64,000 bases of DNA from Pseudoduganella plicata (GCF_004421005.1 NZ_CP038026.1:124001-188000), one strand, 5' to 3'; counted from the stretch's first letter, positions 19,734 to 28,990 are shown. Notes: generated by a model from the sequence alone, not told the origin. Numbers and translations: made by a program.

Positions 19734-20891
19734 ATGAAGCCCATTTCCTCCCGCCTGTACGGTCTGGACACGCTGCGCGCGCTGGCGATCCTGCTGGTGT
19801 TCGCCAACCACTACGTTAACTTCGTTACGCGCCGGCCCACACTGGGGTTTGTCGGCGAGATCGGCTGGGCGGGTGTGGACCTGTTCTTCGCACTGTCGGG
19901 CTACCTGATCGGCAACCAGATCTTCGCCGGCATGCGGCGCGATGCATTCTCCCTGCCGCGCTTCTACGCGCGCCGGCTGCTGCGCACGCTGCCCAATTAC
20001 TATGTCGTGCTGGCGCTGTACGCCTTCTGGCCCGTGTTCTCCGCAGGCGCGCACCATGCGCCGTGGTGGCAATACCTGACCTTTACACTGAACTTCGACC
20101 TTCGGCCAGGCACGCTGTTTTCGCATTCCTGGTCGCTGTGCGTCGAGGAGCAGTTTTATATGGTGCTGCCGGCGGTGGCGCTGCTGGCGGGCGCCGTGCG
20201 CGGCGCGTGGCGGCTGCGGCTGGCCTGGGCGCTCATCGCGGCCGGCTTCGTTGCCGGGATGCTGATGCGAGCCCATGCATGGGACGATGTCCGGCCCCCG
20301 CCGGGCGGCAACGGCACCTTCTACCGCGAGATCTACTATGCAACGCTGTGCCGCTTCGACGAGTTGCTGGCCGGGGTCGCACTGGCGCTGATGAAAAACT
20401 GCCACGCGGGACTGTGGACGCGGCTGACGGCGTGGGGCAACACGACGCTGGCGCTGGGCGTGCTGCTCGTCGGCTGTGCGTTCCGGCTGTTCCTGGCCGA
20501 TCACTTCGGGCGCAGCGAAACCATCTTCGGCTACCCGTTGCTGGCGCTGGGATTCGGCCTGCTGGTGCTGTCCGCGCTGAGCCCCGGTTCGCTGCTGCAC
20601 CGAGTGCGCGTACCCGGTGCCGCCAGCATCGCCGTGTGGTCGTATGCCATCTACCTGATCCACAAGCAGTTGTGCATCGTGCTGGCCAGGGAGCTGACGC
20701 CGCTTGGACTGGACCCGAACATGCCAGCCGGGGTGGCACTGCTGCTGGCCGCCAGCATCCTGGCCGGCTGGGTGCTGTATGCGCTGGTGGAGACGCCGTT
20801 CATGTGGCTGCGCGAGCGTTATGTTCCCGCCGACCGGGGCGAAAAAAAACCCGCGGCCGAAGCCGCGGGTTTGCGGGGTGCCGGGTCCTGA
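19734..20891 (+). CDS. Membrane acyltransferase, OafA/YrhL (acyltransferase 3) family
   Basis: A 385-residue integral membrane protein with about ten hydrophobic segments. The N-terminal RLYGLDTLRALAILLVFANH, with the conserved His near residue 24, and the later SLCVEEQFYMVLPAV are signatures of acyltransferase 3. These proteins add acetyl or other acyl groups to O-antigen, exopolysaccharide or lipid substrates. The 3' end is odd: its last codons (GEKKPAAEAAGLRGAGS) are formed by a terminator hairpin serving the convergent PEP-CTERM gene, so the tail may be a read-through of regulatory DNA. Confidence 0.9.
   Translation: MKPISSRLYGLDTLRALAILLVFANHYVNFVTRRPTLGFVGEIGWAGVDLFFALSGYLIGNQIFAGMRRDAFSLPRFYARRLLRTLPNYYVVLALYAFWPVFSAGAHHAPWWQYLTFTLNFDLRPGTLFSHSWSLCVEEQFYMVLPAVALLAGAVRGAWRLRLAWALIAAGFVAGMLMRAHAWDDVRPPPGGNGTFYREIYYATLCRFDELLAGVALALMKNCHAGLWTRLTAWGNTTLALGVLLVGCAFRLFLADHFGRSETIFGYPLLALGFGLLVLSALSPGSLLHRVRVPGAASIAVWSYAIYLIHKQLCIVLARELTPLGLDPNMPAGVALLLAASILAGWVLYALVETPFMWLRERYVPADRGEKKPAAEAAGLRGAGS
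20842..20869. terminator. Terminator of the PEP-CTERM gene, inside the acyltransferase 3' end
   Basis: Stem CCCGCGGC / GCCGCGGG (20850-20857 and 20862-20869) with a CGAA loop. The eight A to its left (20842-20849) read as a U-tract on the minus strand, so it is a strong terminator for the gene at 20894-21550. On the plus strand it is followed by only three T. Confidence 0.85.
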
Positions 20892-20893
20892 GC

Positions 20894-21550
20894 TCAGGCT
20901 TTTTTCGCTTTGCGGCGTGCGGCATAGCCCAGCAGGCCCAGGCCGCCCAGCATCATGCCATAGGTGCTTGGCTCCGGTACGGCGGCGACCGATACGTGCA
21001 GGTCGTTGATGGTGGCCCAGACGCCAGGCTGGTCGCCCGTTGCCATCGTCAGCGAAACGAGGTCATCGGTCGACACGAAGCCGACAAACGAATCGAAGTC
21101 CGGCGTGTTCAGTGTGTAGGTGACGGAGGCACCTGAGCTGTCGGTGGCCGTCAGCGTGATGAAGTCCGCCGGCGTGGACGAACCGAGCAGGTCCGAGCCG
21201 AAGAAGAAGCCGCCGGCGCCGGCCACCTGATTGGCGAATGTGAACGAGACCGTATCAAGGCGATTGCCGCCCGTCAGCCAGAAGTCGGAGAAGTCGTCGG
21301 TAGCACCCCACACGGTGCTCGCATTCGGACTGGCCGACACGGTGTAGCCGTAGTCGCCCGCAAAGCGGTCCAGCGGGCCTTCGTATTCGTCCAGGTCCAG
21401 ATCGTCGAAGGTGTCAACGCCGGTGTTCCCCACTGCGGCCAGGTAGGCGGCCTGGCTGGTGTAGGTCGTGATTTCTGCTTGGGCGGCGCCGGCGGCGCAC
21501 AGCAGGACTGCGGAAGCGATTGCGGTCGATACGAAGCTGGAAATACGCAC
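20894..21550 (-). CDS. PEP-CTERM sorting domain-containing exported protein
   Basis: A 218-residue exported protein. The C-terminus is a textbook PEP-CTERM signal: VPEPSTYG, a hydrophobic helix, then RRKAKKA, processed by an exosortase in bacteria that make exopolysaccharide. I choose the GTG start at 21550 (VRISSFVSTAIASAV) because AAGGAG lies six bases upstream and a signal peptide ending AAGAAQA follows at once; the frame continues upstream without sense. The mature domain is Ser/Thr/Asp-rich with a TFDDLDLDEYEG segment and no known enzyme motif. Confidence 0.9.
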   Translation of the reverse strand: MRISSFVSTAIASAVLLCAAGAAQAEITTYTSQAAYLAAVGNTGVDTFDDLDLDEYEGPLDRFAGDYGYTVSASPNASTVWGATDDFSDFWLTGGNRLDTVSFTFANQVAGAGGFFFGSDLLGSSTPADFITLTATDSSGASVTYTLNTPDFDSFVGFVSTDDLVSLTMATGDQPGVWATINDLHVSVAAVPEPSTYGMMLGGLGLLGYAARRKAKKA

Positions 21551-21820
21551 AGTGAACTCCTTGACAGATTTTGGGAAGGGCACCCCGTTTTCGGCAGGTG
21601 CAGCCCCACTGTACTCCTGCCGGTTGCTAATGCAACAACGAATTAAGCATGACTTAATACAGTTTTTACCATGCGCTTCTGCGAACTTCATTGATTTGTC
21701 ATCAAGTTGTCATCAAATGCTGAGCTGCTGCGGCAAATCGGCTCAACAGTAAAAAATCGGCGGCCCGGTTGATGTTGTCTTTATCGCACACCTGCCAAAA
21801 GCCGGGTTGACAGCAAGTTA
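21551..21820. other. A/T-rich leader region of the PEP-CTERM gene
   Basis: The 270 bases between the PEP-CTERM start and the stop of the next gene are A/T-rich for this genome, especially 21615-21760, as expected of a promoter region. No gene is seen. A Pho-box-like direct repeat is annotated separately. Confidence 0.4.
21696..21713 (+). promoter_or_regulatory. Pho-box-like direct repeat
   Basis: TTGTCAT-CAAG-TTGTCAT (21696-21702 and 21707-21713) has the 11-base period and the TGTCAT core of a PhoB box. It lies 146 bases upstream of the PEP-CTERM start but in the opposite orientation to that gene, which weakens the case. Control by phosphate is inference. Confidence 0.4.
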
Positions 21821-22303
21821 CTACTTGGGCGTTGCCATGTTCATCTCGATGACATCGAACGGCGCCTGCGCTTGCCCCAGGAAGTCCAGCACGGCGGTGA
21901 TCCGTTCGGTGGCGTCCAGATGCGTGCCGGCGGCGATGACGGCGCGCAGCCCGGGCATCGCTTCCACGATGTCCGGGCTGCCGTAAGCCTTGATCAGCAG
22001 CGCGGCCAGCTGGGCCGCTTCGCGCTGGTGCCCCAGCCGCAGGCGCTGTTCGGCCAGGCCGAACAGGGCACGCTGCATGCGCGGCGTCGGGTTGACGATA
22101 TGGGCGAACACCAGAGGCGTGTTGACGATGGCGTCGCAGATGCGGCGCTCGATCTCGTCGGGCGGCACGTCCGAGGCAATGTCGAAATAGGCCGCGTCCC
22201 AGCGGGTGCGGGCATGCTGGTGGCCGGGCGGGAAGGTGTCGGCCGTTTCAAGGCCGAGAGCGCGGCTGAGCCGGCGCAGCAGATGGAAGAGGGGGCTGGT
22301 CAT
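21821..22303 (-). CDS. Hypothetical protein
   Basis: A 160-residue soluble, helix-rich protein starting MTSPLFHLLRRLSRALGLET. The middle (RRICDAIVNTPLVFAHIVNP, then RLRLGHQREAAQLAALL) could form TPR-like helical pairs, but I do not recognise a family. There is no signal or membrane segment. It stands alone between two minus-strand transcription units. Codon use and start context look genuine. Confidence 0.6.
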   Translation of the reverse strand: MTSPLFHLLRRLSRALGLETADTFPPGHQHARTRWDAAYFDIASDVPPDEIERRICDAIVNTPLVFAHIVNPTPRMQRALFGLAEQRLRLGHQREAAQLAALLIKAYGSPDIVEAMPGLRAVIAAGTHLDATERITAVLDFLGQAQAPFDVIEMNMATPK

Positions 22304-22371
22304 CGGCGCATTTTAGCGCGATCGATATCACGGGGCAGGCGGGGGCAGGGCAACCGCCCCGCCCCCCTCCG

Positions 22372-23262
22372 TTACGCCCCGTGCGCTTCCTCGCCCAGCC
22401 GGCCGGCGCGGAAGTCTTCCACCGCCTGCTGCAGTTCCTGCTGCGTGTTCATGACGAATGGACCGTACTGCGCGATCGGCTCGTTCAGCGGACGCCCGGC
22501 GATCAGGATGAAGCGCGCAGGCTCGCCGGCCCCGGCGGCCACCTGCACGCCGTCGGCCGCCGCGTCGTTGGCAAAGATCGCCATCGAACGCGTCGCCACC
22601 TGCCGTCCGCCCGTCGTCACGCTGCCGCGATACGGGTACAGGAAGGCGTTGTGGCCGGCTGGCAGCGGTTGGCTGAAGCTGGCGCCTGCCGGCAGCTCGA
22701 CATCCAGGTACAGCGGTTCCGTACCGTCACGCTGCACGGCGCCGGCAATGCCGTGGCTGCTGCCCGCGATGACCCGTACGGTGGCGCCGGCGGCCGTCGC
22801 GAAGGCCGGCACGTCGGCCGCGCCGAAATCCTTGTACCAGGGCGCCCGCATCTTGTCCCTGGCCGGCAGGTTCAGCCACAGTTGAAAGCCTTCCATGCGG
22901 CCAGCCTGCTGCTCCGGCATTTCGGAGTGAATCACGCCGCGGCCGGCCGTCATCCACTGCACGCCGCCGTTCTCCAGCAGGCCTTCGTTACCGGCGCTGT
23001 CGCGGTGGCGCATGCGGCCTTCGATCATGTACGTCACCGTCTCGAAACCGCGGTGCGGATGGTTCGGGAAACCGGCGAGGTAGTCGTTGGCTTCGTCCGA
23101 GCCGAAATTGTCCAGCATCAGGAACGGATCGAGGCGGCGTTGCAGCGGCTGCGTCAGCACGCGGTTGATCTTGACGCCGGCGCCGTCCATGACGGCCTGG
23201 CCGGCAATCAGGCGTTCCACGGTACGTGGATGCCCGACCGGTTGTTGCGTAACTTGTGTCAT
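22372..23262 (-). CDS. Pirin family protein
   Basis: A 296-residue bicupin protein. The N-terminal cupin holds the metal-binding motif HPHRGFETVTYM (near residue 57) and the later WMTAGRGVIHSEMP, matching the His/His/His/Glu iron site of pirins. Some bacterial pirins have quercetin dioxygenase activity and others act as redox-linked regulators; which applies here cannot be told. It lies 24 bases downstream of azoR on the same strand, an operon common in proteobacteria and here divergent from a LysR gene. Confidence 0.92.
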   Translation of the reverse strand: MTQVTQQPVGHPRTVERLIAGQAVMDGAGVKINRVLTQPLQRRLDPFLMLDNFGSDEANDYLAGFPNHPHRGFETVTYMIEGRMRHRDSAGNEGLLENGGVQWMTAGRGVIHSEMPEQQAGRMEGFQLWLNLPARDKMRAPWYKDFGAADVPAFATAAGATVRVIAGSSHGIAGAVQRDGTEPLYLDVELPAGASFSQPLPAGHNAFLYPYRGSVTTGGRQVATRSMAIFANDAAADGVQVAAGAGEPARFILIAGRPLNEPIAQYGPFVMNTQQELQQAVEDFRAGRLGEEAHGA

Positions 23263-23286
23263 GGTGTGCTCCTTGCGCGAAGTGGT

Positions 23287-23883
23287 TCAGGCCAGTGCTG
23301 CGTCGATCTGCTGCTGCGCCTCGGCCCGGGCACGCGCCACGGCCTCGGGGCCCATGCCGTGGCCTTCGGAGAACACGAACTCCACATCGTCCAGACCCAC
23401 GAACGACAGGAACGTCTTCAGGTGCGGCAACTGCACGTCCGACGGGCCGCCGCGATGCAGGCCACCGCGGGTAACGGCCACGTACACTTTCTTGCCGGTC
23501 AGCAGGCCGACAGGGCCGGTGGCCGTGTACTTGAACGTGACGCCGGCCCGGGCGATCGCGTCGAACCAGCTTTTCAGCTGCACGGTAATGCCGAAGTTGT
23601 ACATCGGCGCGCCGATGACGATGACGTCGGCCGCCTGCGCCTGGGCGATCAGCGCGTCGTCCAGGGCGACGCGGGCGCTTTGTGCCGGCGTACGCTGGTC
23701 GGCCGGCGTGAACAGGGCCTGCAGGGCGGCCTCGTCCAGCACCGGATGCGGTTCGGCAGCCAGGTCGCGGCGGGTAACCGTCGCAGTGCCCCTGGCGGCC
23801 AGGCGGGCGACGATCTCGTCGGCCAGGCGGGTGGACTCGGAACCGGTGCTGCGGGCGCTGGAATTGATCTGCAAGATGTTCAT
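23287..23883 (-). CDS. azoR: FMN-dependent NADH-azoreductase
   Basis: A 198-residue flavodoxin-fold quinone/azo reductase. The start [20 protein letters not shown] contains the FMN phosphate-binding loop. [20 protein letters not shown] near residue 95 and the GGLH segment near 140 are family landmarks, although the loop is usually SRGG. It reduces quinones, azo dyes and nitroaromatics with NADH in the cytoplasm. It is first in an operon with a pirin and divergent from the LysR gene, the standard layout for LysR-regulated electrophile defence. Confidence 0.93.
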   Translation of the reverse strand: MNILQINSSARSTGSESTRLADEIVARLAARGTATVTRRDLAAEPHPVLDEAALQALFTPADQRTPAQSARVALDDALIAQAQAADVIVIGAPMYNFGITVQLKSWFDAIARAGVTFKYTATGPVGLLTGKKVYVAVTRGGLHRGGPSDVQLPHLKTFLSFVGLDDVEFVFSEGHGMGPEAVARARAEAQQQIDAALA

Positions 23884-23929
23884 GGTGTGCTCCTGTATTG
23901 GTTTGTGTGCTGCGATGGGTGTACTTTAC

Positions 23930-23990
23930 TTGTTCCATTGACGTTGGGGTAGGCGTTAAAATGGATAACATTCGTCCATTAATGGAACAA
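23930..23990. promoter_or_regulatory. LysR-type operator region between azoR and lysR
   Basis: The divergent intergenic space holds a perfect ten-base inverted repeat, TTGTTCCATT (23930-23939) and AATGGAACAA (23981-23990). Within it is a 12-base palindrome TCCATTAATGGA (23975-23986) and an additional ATGGA (23961-23965). Repeated ATGGA/TCCAT half-sites over about 60 bases fit the recognition plus activation sites of a LysR regulator controlling both directions. Confidence 0.6.
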
Positions 23991-24005
23991 TAGGAGCTCG
24001 ACCTC

Positions 24006-24914
24006 ATGCAACTGGACCCGTCCGACCTGCTGCTGTTTGCCCGCGTCGTCGAGTGTGGCAGCCTCAGCGGCGCGTCTCTACAGCTGGGTTTGCCCAAGTC
24101 GACCGTCTCGCGCCGGCTGACGCTGCTGGAAGGGCAGCTTGGGGAGCGCCTTCTGCAGCGCACGACGCGCCGTCTGGTGCTGACCGAGTTCGGCGCCAGC
24201 CTGCTGGAGCACGCCCGCAAGGTAGCGGACGAGACGGCTGCCGCCGGCGCGCTGGCCCAGCACCGCCAGCAGGCACCCAATGGCCAGCTGCGCGTGTCGA
24301 TGCCCGCCGACTTCGCCAACGAGGCAATGGACAGCGTGCTGCCGGCGTTCATGGCGAAATATCCCGGGATCTCGCTGCAGCTGGACTTGTCGCCGCGCCG
24401 GGTCGACCTGGTGGCGGAAGGATTCGATCTCGCAGTACGCATGGGGACGCTGCCGGATGACGCCACCCTGGCGGCGCGGCCCGTCGTGCACAGCACCTGG
24501 TCGCTGTATGCGGCGCCTGGCTACACGGCGCAGCGGGGCCTGCCCGAGCATCCCGACGAGCTGTTCCGCCATGACCTGCTGAGCCTGGCGCGCACGCCGG
24601 CCGGGCTGACGCAGTGGCAGCTGCTGAAGGGGAAAACGACGTGGGAGCGCGAGCTGCCCGTGCGCATGACGGGCAATTCGCCGGAGTTGCTGGCGCGGCT
24701 TGCCGCGACTGGTGTCGGCATTGCCAGTTGCACGGACCGGTCAGTCGCACCCCTGGTGCGCAGTGGCGCGCTGGTCAGGGTACTGCCGGAGTGGCGTTTC
24801 CCCGCCGTGACAGGCTGGGCGGTCTTCCCGGGGCGTCGGCTGATGCCTGCCAAGACGCGGGTGTTCCTCGATGCGCTGGAAGCGTACTACCAATCCACGC
24901 AAGCGGCATCGTAA
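24006..24914 (+). CDS. LysR family transcriptional regulator
   Basis: A 302-residue regulator. The winged helix occupies residues 1-60 (SLSGASLQLGLPKSTVSRRL as recognition region). The effector-binding domain begins near 90 (GQLRVSMPADFANEAMDSVL). It is divergent from azoR-pirin, which it probably controls; the effector is likely a quinone or electrophile, by analogy with similar pairs, but is not evident from sequence. AGGAG lies before ATG 24006. A perfect 53-base inverted repeat begins seven bases after its stop. Confidence 0.93.
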   Translation: MQLDPSDLLLFARVVECGSLSGASLQLGLPKSTVSRRLTLLEGQLGERLLQRTTRRLVLTEFGASLLEHARKVADETAAAGALAQHRQQAPNGQLRVSMPADFANEAMDSVLPAFMAKYPGISLQLDLSPRRVDLVAEGFDLAVRMGTLPDDATLAARPVVHSTWSLYAAPGYTAQRGLPEHPDELFRHDLLSLARTPAGLTQWQLLKGKTTWERELPVRMTGNSPELLARLAATGVGIASCTDRSVAPLVRSGALVRVLPEWRFPAVTGWAVFPGRRLMPAKTRVFLDALEAYYQSTQAAS

Positions 24915-24920
24915 AATCGG

Positions 24921-24973
24921 AAAACCGGTGACAGGCTCCGATTTCTCGAAAACCGGAGCCTGTCACCGGTTTT
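24921..24973. repeat. 53-bp perfect inverted repeat, probable terminator or dispersed element
   Basis: Two perfect 20-base arms (24921-24940 and 24954-24973) flank a 13-base loop. The right arm ends in TTTT and the left begins AAAA, so it can end transcription of lysR and of the convergent psd. It is longer than a normal terminator stem and shares the motif GGA.CC.GTC.CC with the hairpin at 33129-33176, suggesting a dispersed palindromic family. Confidence 0.8.
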
Positions 24974-25001
24974 ATCCCCGGGTGTCCCGGATAATGCCCG
25001 G

Positions 25002-25853
25002 TCAGCGCGGCTGGAAGTTCCCCATCATCTCGCCCAGCCGCACGGCGCCGGCCGGTTGCCACTGGTGATTGAAGGTAAGCGTGTCCTGCGGAAACAGCAT
25101 GACGACGGTGGAACCCAGCAGGAAGCGTCCTAGCTCTTCGCCTTTTTTCAGCACGATGTCGCGGTCGGCATAGGTCCATTCGCACAATGTCGGCTGGCGC
25201 GGCGGGTTGACCACGCCGTGCCAGACGGTGGCCATGCTGCCGACGATGGTGGCGCCGACCAGCGTCATGACGAAGGGGCCCGCTGCCGTGTCGAACACGC
25301 AGACAACGCGCTCGTTGCGGGCAAACAGGCCCGGCACCCCGCGCGCCGTGGTCGGGTTGACGGAAAACAGTTCGCCCGGGACGTAGATCATCCGTGTCAG
25401 CTTGCCGTCGCACGGCATATGGATGCGGTGGTAATCGCGCGGCGACAGGTACAGGTTGGCGAAGCTGCCGTGACGGAACTGCTCGGCCAGCGTCCTGTCG
25501 CCACCCACCAGCGCCGCGGTGCTGAACTTGTGACCCTTGGCCTGGAAGATCTGGTCGTCCTCGATGGCGCCAAACTGGCTGATGCGGCCGTCCACCGGGC
25601 AGACGTAATCGGCCTGCGCCAGCGGCCGCGCACCCGGTTTCAGCGCACGGGTGAAGAACTCGTTGAAGCTGTGGTAGCTGGCGATGTCCGGATTGGCCGC
25701 CTCGTCCATGTTGACGTCATATTTGCCGACAAACCAGCGGATCAGCCGTGTCGTCATGGCGCCGCCCTTTGCGCCCGCGACGCGGCCGGCAAAATTCGTC
25801 AGCGCCCCCTTCGGGAGCAGGTATTGGGGCAGTACGGCAAGGCGGTCGGACAC
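25002..25853 (-). CDS. psd: Phosphatidylserine decarboxylase proenzyme
   Basis: This inner-membrane enzyme makes phosphatidylethanolamine from phosphatidylserine. The 283-residue proenzyme self-cleaves at the Gly-Ser bond of LGST (FLLGSTVV), with S248 becoming the pyruvoyl group of the small subunit. Other landmarks are the Asp in CPVDGRISQ near 88, and YLSPRDYHRIHMP with its histidines near 140. Length is typical of the long Psd form. It stands alone and is convergent with lysR. Confidence 0.96.
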   Translation of the reverse strand: MSDRLAVLPQYLLPKGALTNFAGRVAGAKGGAMTTRLIRWFVGKYDVNMDEAANPDIASYHSFNEFFTRALKPGARPLAQADYVCPVDGRISQFGAIEDDQIFQAKGHKFSTAALVGGDRTLAEQFRHGSFANLYLSPRDYHRIHMPCDGKLTRMIYVPGELFSVNPTTARGVPGLFARNERVVCVFDTAAGPFVMTLVGATIVGSMATVWHGVVNPPRQPTLCEWTYADRDIVLKKGEELGRFLLGSTVVMLFPQDTLTFNHQWQPAGAVRLGEMMGNFQPR

Positions 25854-26014
25854 GATGTGAAATCCCGGACATGATCAAGATCGCATTATAGCCGCGCACA
25901 TCCGTCCGCTGGCACCGTCCTGCATGAGAAATATTTCCGTGATCCCAACTAATTGCGCCAGAAGCATCTTACAATAGAGCATCTTGCTTTATTGCTAACC
26001 GCCAGCACCCCTTC

Positions 26015-28270
26015 ATGCCCAATCCCGCATCGTTGCACCGCCACGCCGTGGCAGCCGCTGTCGCGGCCGCTTTCTGCGCCGCGTCGACCAGTCACGCCCA
26101 GTCCGCTGCCCCGGTCATCCCGGATGAACCCGCCAAGGTGGAACCCAAAACCGGGTCCGGCAACGACGCGAAGCCGCTGCCGGAAAACATCCAGCGCGTC
26201 GAAATCAAGGGTGCGGTGGCGGCGTACGATCCGCGCCGCGACGACACGGCCAGCAAGATCGTCGTCACCAGCGAGGAGATTCAACGCTACGGCGACACGT
26301 CCGTCAACGACGTCCTCAAGCGCCTGCCCGGCATCACCGTCGGCGGCGCGGCCGGACGCAGTGGCGGCGAGATCCGCATGCGCGGCCTGGGCAGCGGCTA
26401 TACGCAGATCCTGCTGAACGGCGAGCGCGCCCCGGCTGGCTTCTCGATCGATACGCTGTCGCCCGACGTCATCGAGCGCATCGAGATCGTGCGCGCCGCC
26501 AGCGCCGAGTTCTCCACGCAGTCCATTGCCGGCACCATCAACATCGTGCTGAAAAAGGCGGTCAAGTCCGCGCAGCACGTCCTCAAGATCGGCGCGGGCA
26601 AGAGCGCGGACGCGTTCAATCCATCGGGCAGCCTGCAGCTGTCCGACAAGCTGGGCAACATGAGCTACTCGATGGGCGCCAACGTCTGGCGCTACCGGTA
26701 CGACCGGCAGTCTCCGACCGAGGACACGCGCACCGATCCCGCTGGCCGGCTCGTCATGCTGCACAGGTCGCGCCAGCACGACTGGGGCAGCCCGGAAGGA
26801 CTGAACCTGTCGCCGCGGGTGAACTGGACGCTGAAGAACGGCGATACGGTGACATGGCAGGGCTTCGTCAACGTCAACCGCGGCGAGCACGCCAGCGAGG
26901 AGGTCATCGACACGCCGACCGGAACGCCGCCGCTGTACGACGCGGGCACGGGACGGCAGAGCGGCCACACGAATTTTCTCCGTTCCGATCTGAACTGGGT
27001 GCGCAAGCTGGACGGCGGCGGCAAGCTCGATATGAAGCTGGGCGCCAGCGACATGCGCTCGCGTAATACCTGGCACGAACTGAATTACCGCGCTGCGTCC
27101 CTGGCACGCGACAGCACGGTCCGCACCAACACGGATGAATGGGGCATCACCAGCCAGGGCAAGTATACGGCGCCGCTGATGCCGGGACACGAGCTTTCGA
27201 TGGGATGGGATGGCGGCGCCACGCGGCGCGACGATGCCCGCATCGAGCGGACGGTCGACCTGCCCGGCGCATCTCCGGGCAGTGCGGACAATTCCGACGA
27301 GGGCTACGCGGCCAGCGTCGACCGACTGGCCCTGTACGTGCAGGACGAGTGGAATGTCACTCCGCGCTGGTCGATGTACGTGGGCGTGCGCTGGGAGGGC
27401 ATCGACACGGCCAGCGAAGGCGGCACGTTCGAGACCGTGCGGCAGAAAACCAGTGTCTGGAGCCCGCTTGCACAGACGCTGTACAAGATTCCGGATACGC
27501 GCGACCAGCTGCGCCTGGCACTGACGCGAACCTACAAGGCGCCGCCGGCCGGCAACCTGGTGCCGCGCCGCTTCACGTCCACCAATAACACCCAGACCGA
27601 ACCCGACCGGCGCGGCAACCCGGATCTGCAGCCGGAACTGGCGACGGGCATCGACGCGTCGTACGAGCATTACTGGGCGGAGAATGCGCTGCTGAGCGCC
27701 GCCGTCTCGATGCGCCATATCAGCGGCTATACGCGTCAGGGGCTGCTGCTGGACCCGGACGGGCGCTGGGTGTCCACGCCCGTCAACGACGGCAGCGCCG
27801 TTACGCGCAGCCTGGAGCTGGAAGCGAAGTTCCCGCTGTCGGCCATCATGAAGGATGCGCCGGGCGTGGACATGCGGGCGAGCGTCAGCCGCAACTGGTC
27901 GCGCGTGGACGCGGTGCCGGGTCCGGACAACCGCCTCGACCAGCAGACCCCGCTGTCGGCCACGGTCGGCTTCGATTACAAGACCCGCGACGGCAAGCTG
28001 ACGACGGGCGCCAGCTTCGCGTTCAGGAACGGCGGGCCGGTGCGCATCGACGTCAACCAGACGGGTTACCAGTCGGTGCGCCGGGACCTGGATCTGTATG
28101 CGCTATGGAAGTTCGATGCCCGCTATCAGTTGCGCGTCGCCGTCGCCAATGCGCTGAGCCAGGACTACCTTTTCGACAGCGCGTACACGGAGGCGAATGG
28201 CGTGTTGCGTCGCACGGGCCGCCATGCCGGCTATGCGCAGGGCAGGGCCACGCTCGAAGTGCGCTTCTGA
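26015..28270 (+). CDS. TonB-dependent outer-membrane receptor
   Basis: A 751-residue outer-membrane protein. A signal peptide (VAAAVAAAFCAASTSHAQS) is followed by a long charged linker, a plug domain from about residue 85 (TSEEIQRYGDTSVNDVLKRL) and a 22-strand-type barrel ending in EVRF with the C-terminal Phe needed for insertion. The plug continues with EIRMRGLGSGYTQILLNGER. The ligand, probably a siderophore, metal complex or oligosaccharide, is unknown; no transport or regulatory genes adjoin. The ribosome-binding site is weak. Confidence 0.93.
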   Translation: MPNPASLHRHAVAAAVAAAFCAASTSHAQSAAPVIPDEPAKVEPKTGSGNDAKPLPENIQRVEIKGAVAAYDPRRDDTASKIVVTSEEIQRYGDTSVNDVLKRLPGITVGGAAGRSGGEIRMRGLGSGYTQILLNGERAPAGFSIDTLSPDVIERIEIVRAASAEFSTQSIAGTINIVLKKAVKSAQHVLKIGAGKSADAFNPSGSLQLSDKLGNMSYSMGANVWRYRYDRQSPTEDTRTDPAGRLVMLHRSRQHDWGSPEGLNLSPRVNWTLKNGDTVTWQGFVNVNRGEHASEEVIDTPTGTPPLYDAGTGRQSGHTNFLRSDLNWVRKLDGGGKLDMKLGASDMRSRNTWHELNYRAASLARDSTVRTNTDEWGITSQGKYTAPLMPGHELSMGWDGGATRRDDARIERTVDLPGASPGSADNSDEGYAASVDRLALYVQDEWNVTPRWSMYVGVRWEGIDTASEGGTFETVRQKTSVWSPLAQTLYKIPDTRDQLRLALTRTYKAPPAGNLVPRRFTSTNNTQTEPDRRGNPDLQPELATGIDASYEHYWAENALLSAAVSMRHISGYTRQGLLLDPDGRWVSTPVNDGSAVTRSLELEAKFPLSAIMKDAPGVDMRASVSRNWSRVDAVPGPDNRLDQQTPLSATVGFDYKTRDGKLTTGASFAFRNGGPVRIDVNQTGYQSVRRDLDLYALWKFDARYQLRVAVANALSQDYLFDSAYTEANGVLRRTGRHAGYAQGRATLEVRF

Positions 28271-28693
28271 AAAGCCATGCCGCCCCGGGCCGCGCACCGG
28301 CACCGGAGGCATCGGCCGATAAACCCCGGTTTTGTCCCAGGTTTGCGGCGATGCGCAATGCGCCCGATCATGCGCTGTCGATCGGATGGCCGGTTAGCGG
28401 GTGGATCAAGCCAGCATCAGTTCGAATACATCATCCGTTATGCAAGGCCCTGCAATTGGCGGCGCTGCACCGTGCGGCAAATCGCGCTATCGGTAACGGC
28501 GCGCCGATTCCGTTCGCACGCACCTCGACCTGTTCCAGTTAATCGGAATGCGGTCGATTTATTCTCCAGAAACGTTTCGTTGCATTTTGCACGAATAAAT
28601 GTGGAATAGGTTTGCCATCTTATGGTAAATTGGCGGTACATTCAATTCTCACACATTGTCACACCCCGGTTTTACACTTACGAAGGATAAGAG
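28271..28693. other. Intergenic region upstream of the H-NS-like gene
   Basis: This 423-base stretch has no convincing coding frame. The first half is G/C-rich. The second half (from about 28530) becomes A/T-rich, with TTTATTC, AATAAATG and TTATGGTAAATT, as expected of the promoter and self-regulation region of an hns-type gene. I cannot place -35/-10 elements with confidence. Confidence 0.4.
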
Positions 28694-28990
28694 ATGACGA
28701 CCTACCAGGAATACCAGGCCAAGATTGCTGAATTGCAGAAGGCTGCCGAGAACGCCCGCAAAAACGAAATCGCGCAGGCCAAGGAACAAATCGCCAGCAT
28801 CATGCGCGAATACGGCCTGACCTTGGCCGATCTGGGCCCTGCGGTAAAAGCCGCCAAGCCCGTCAAGCCGCGCGCTCCGGTCCCGATGAAATACCGTGAC
28901 GACAAAACCGGCCAGACCTGGACCGGCCGGGGCCGCGCTCCGAAATGGCTGGAAGGCCGCAAGAAGGAAGAGTTCCTGATCAAGCAATAA
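28694..28990 (+). CDS. H-NS family nucleoid protein
   Basis: A 98-residue protein of the short H-NS/HvrA/BpH3 type. The N-terminal half is a coiled coil for oligomerisation ([20 protein letters not shown]). The C-terminal half carries the DNA-binding core [20 protein letters not shown], with the conserved TWTGRGR.P.W that reads the A/T-rich minor groove. AAGGATAAGAG precedes ATG 28694. Such proteins silence A/T-rich acquired DNA, of which 58590-61700 in this window would be an example. Confidence 0.95.
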   Translation: MTTYQEYQAKIAELQKAAENARKNEIAQAKEQIASIMREYGLTLADLGPAVKAAKPVKPRAPVPMKYRDDKTGQTWTGRGRAPKWLEGRKKEEFLIKQ

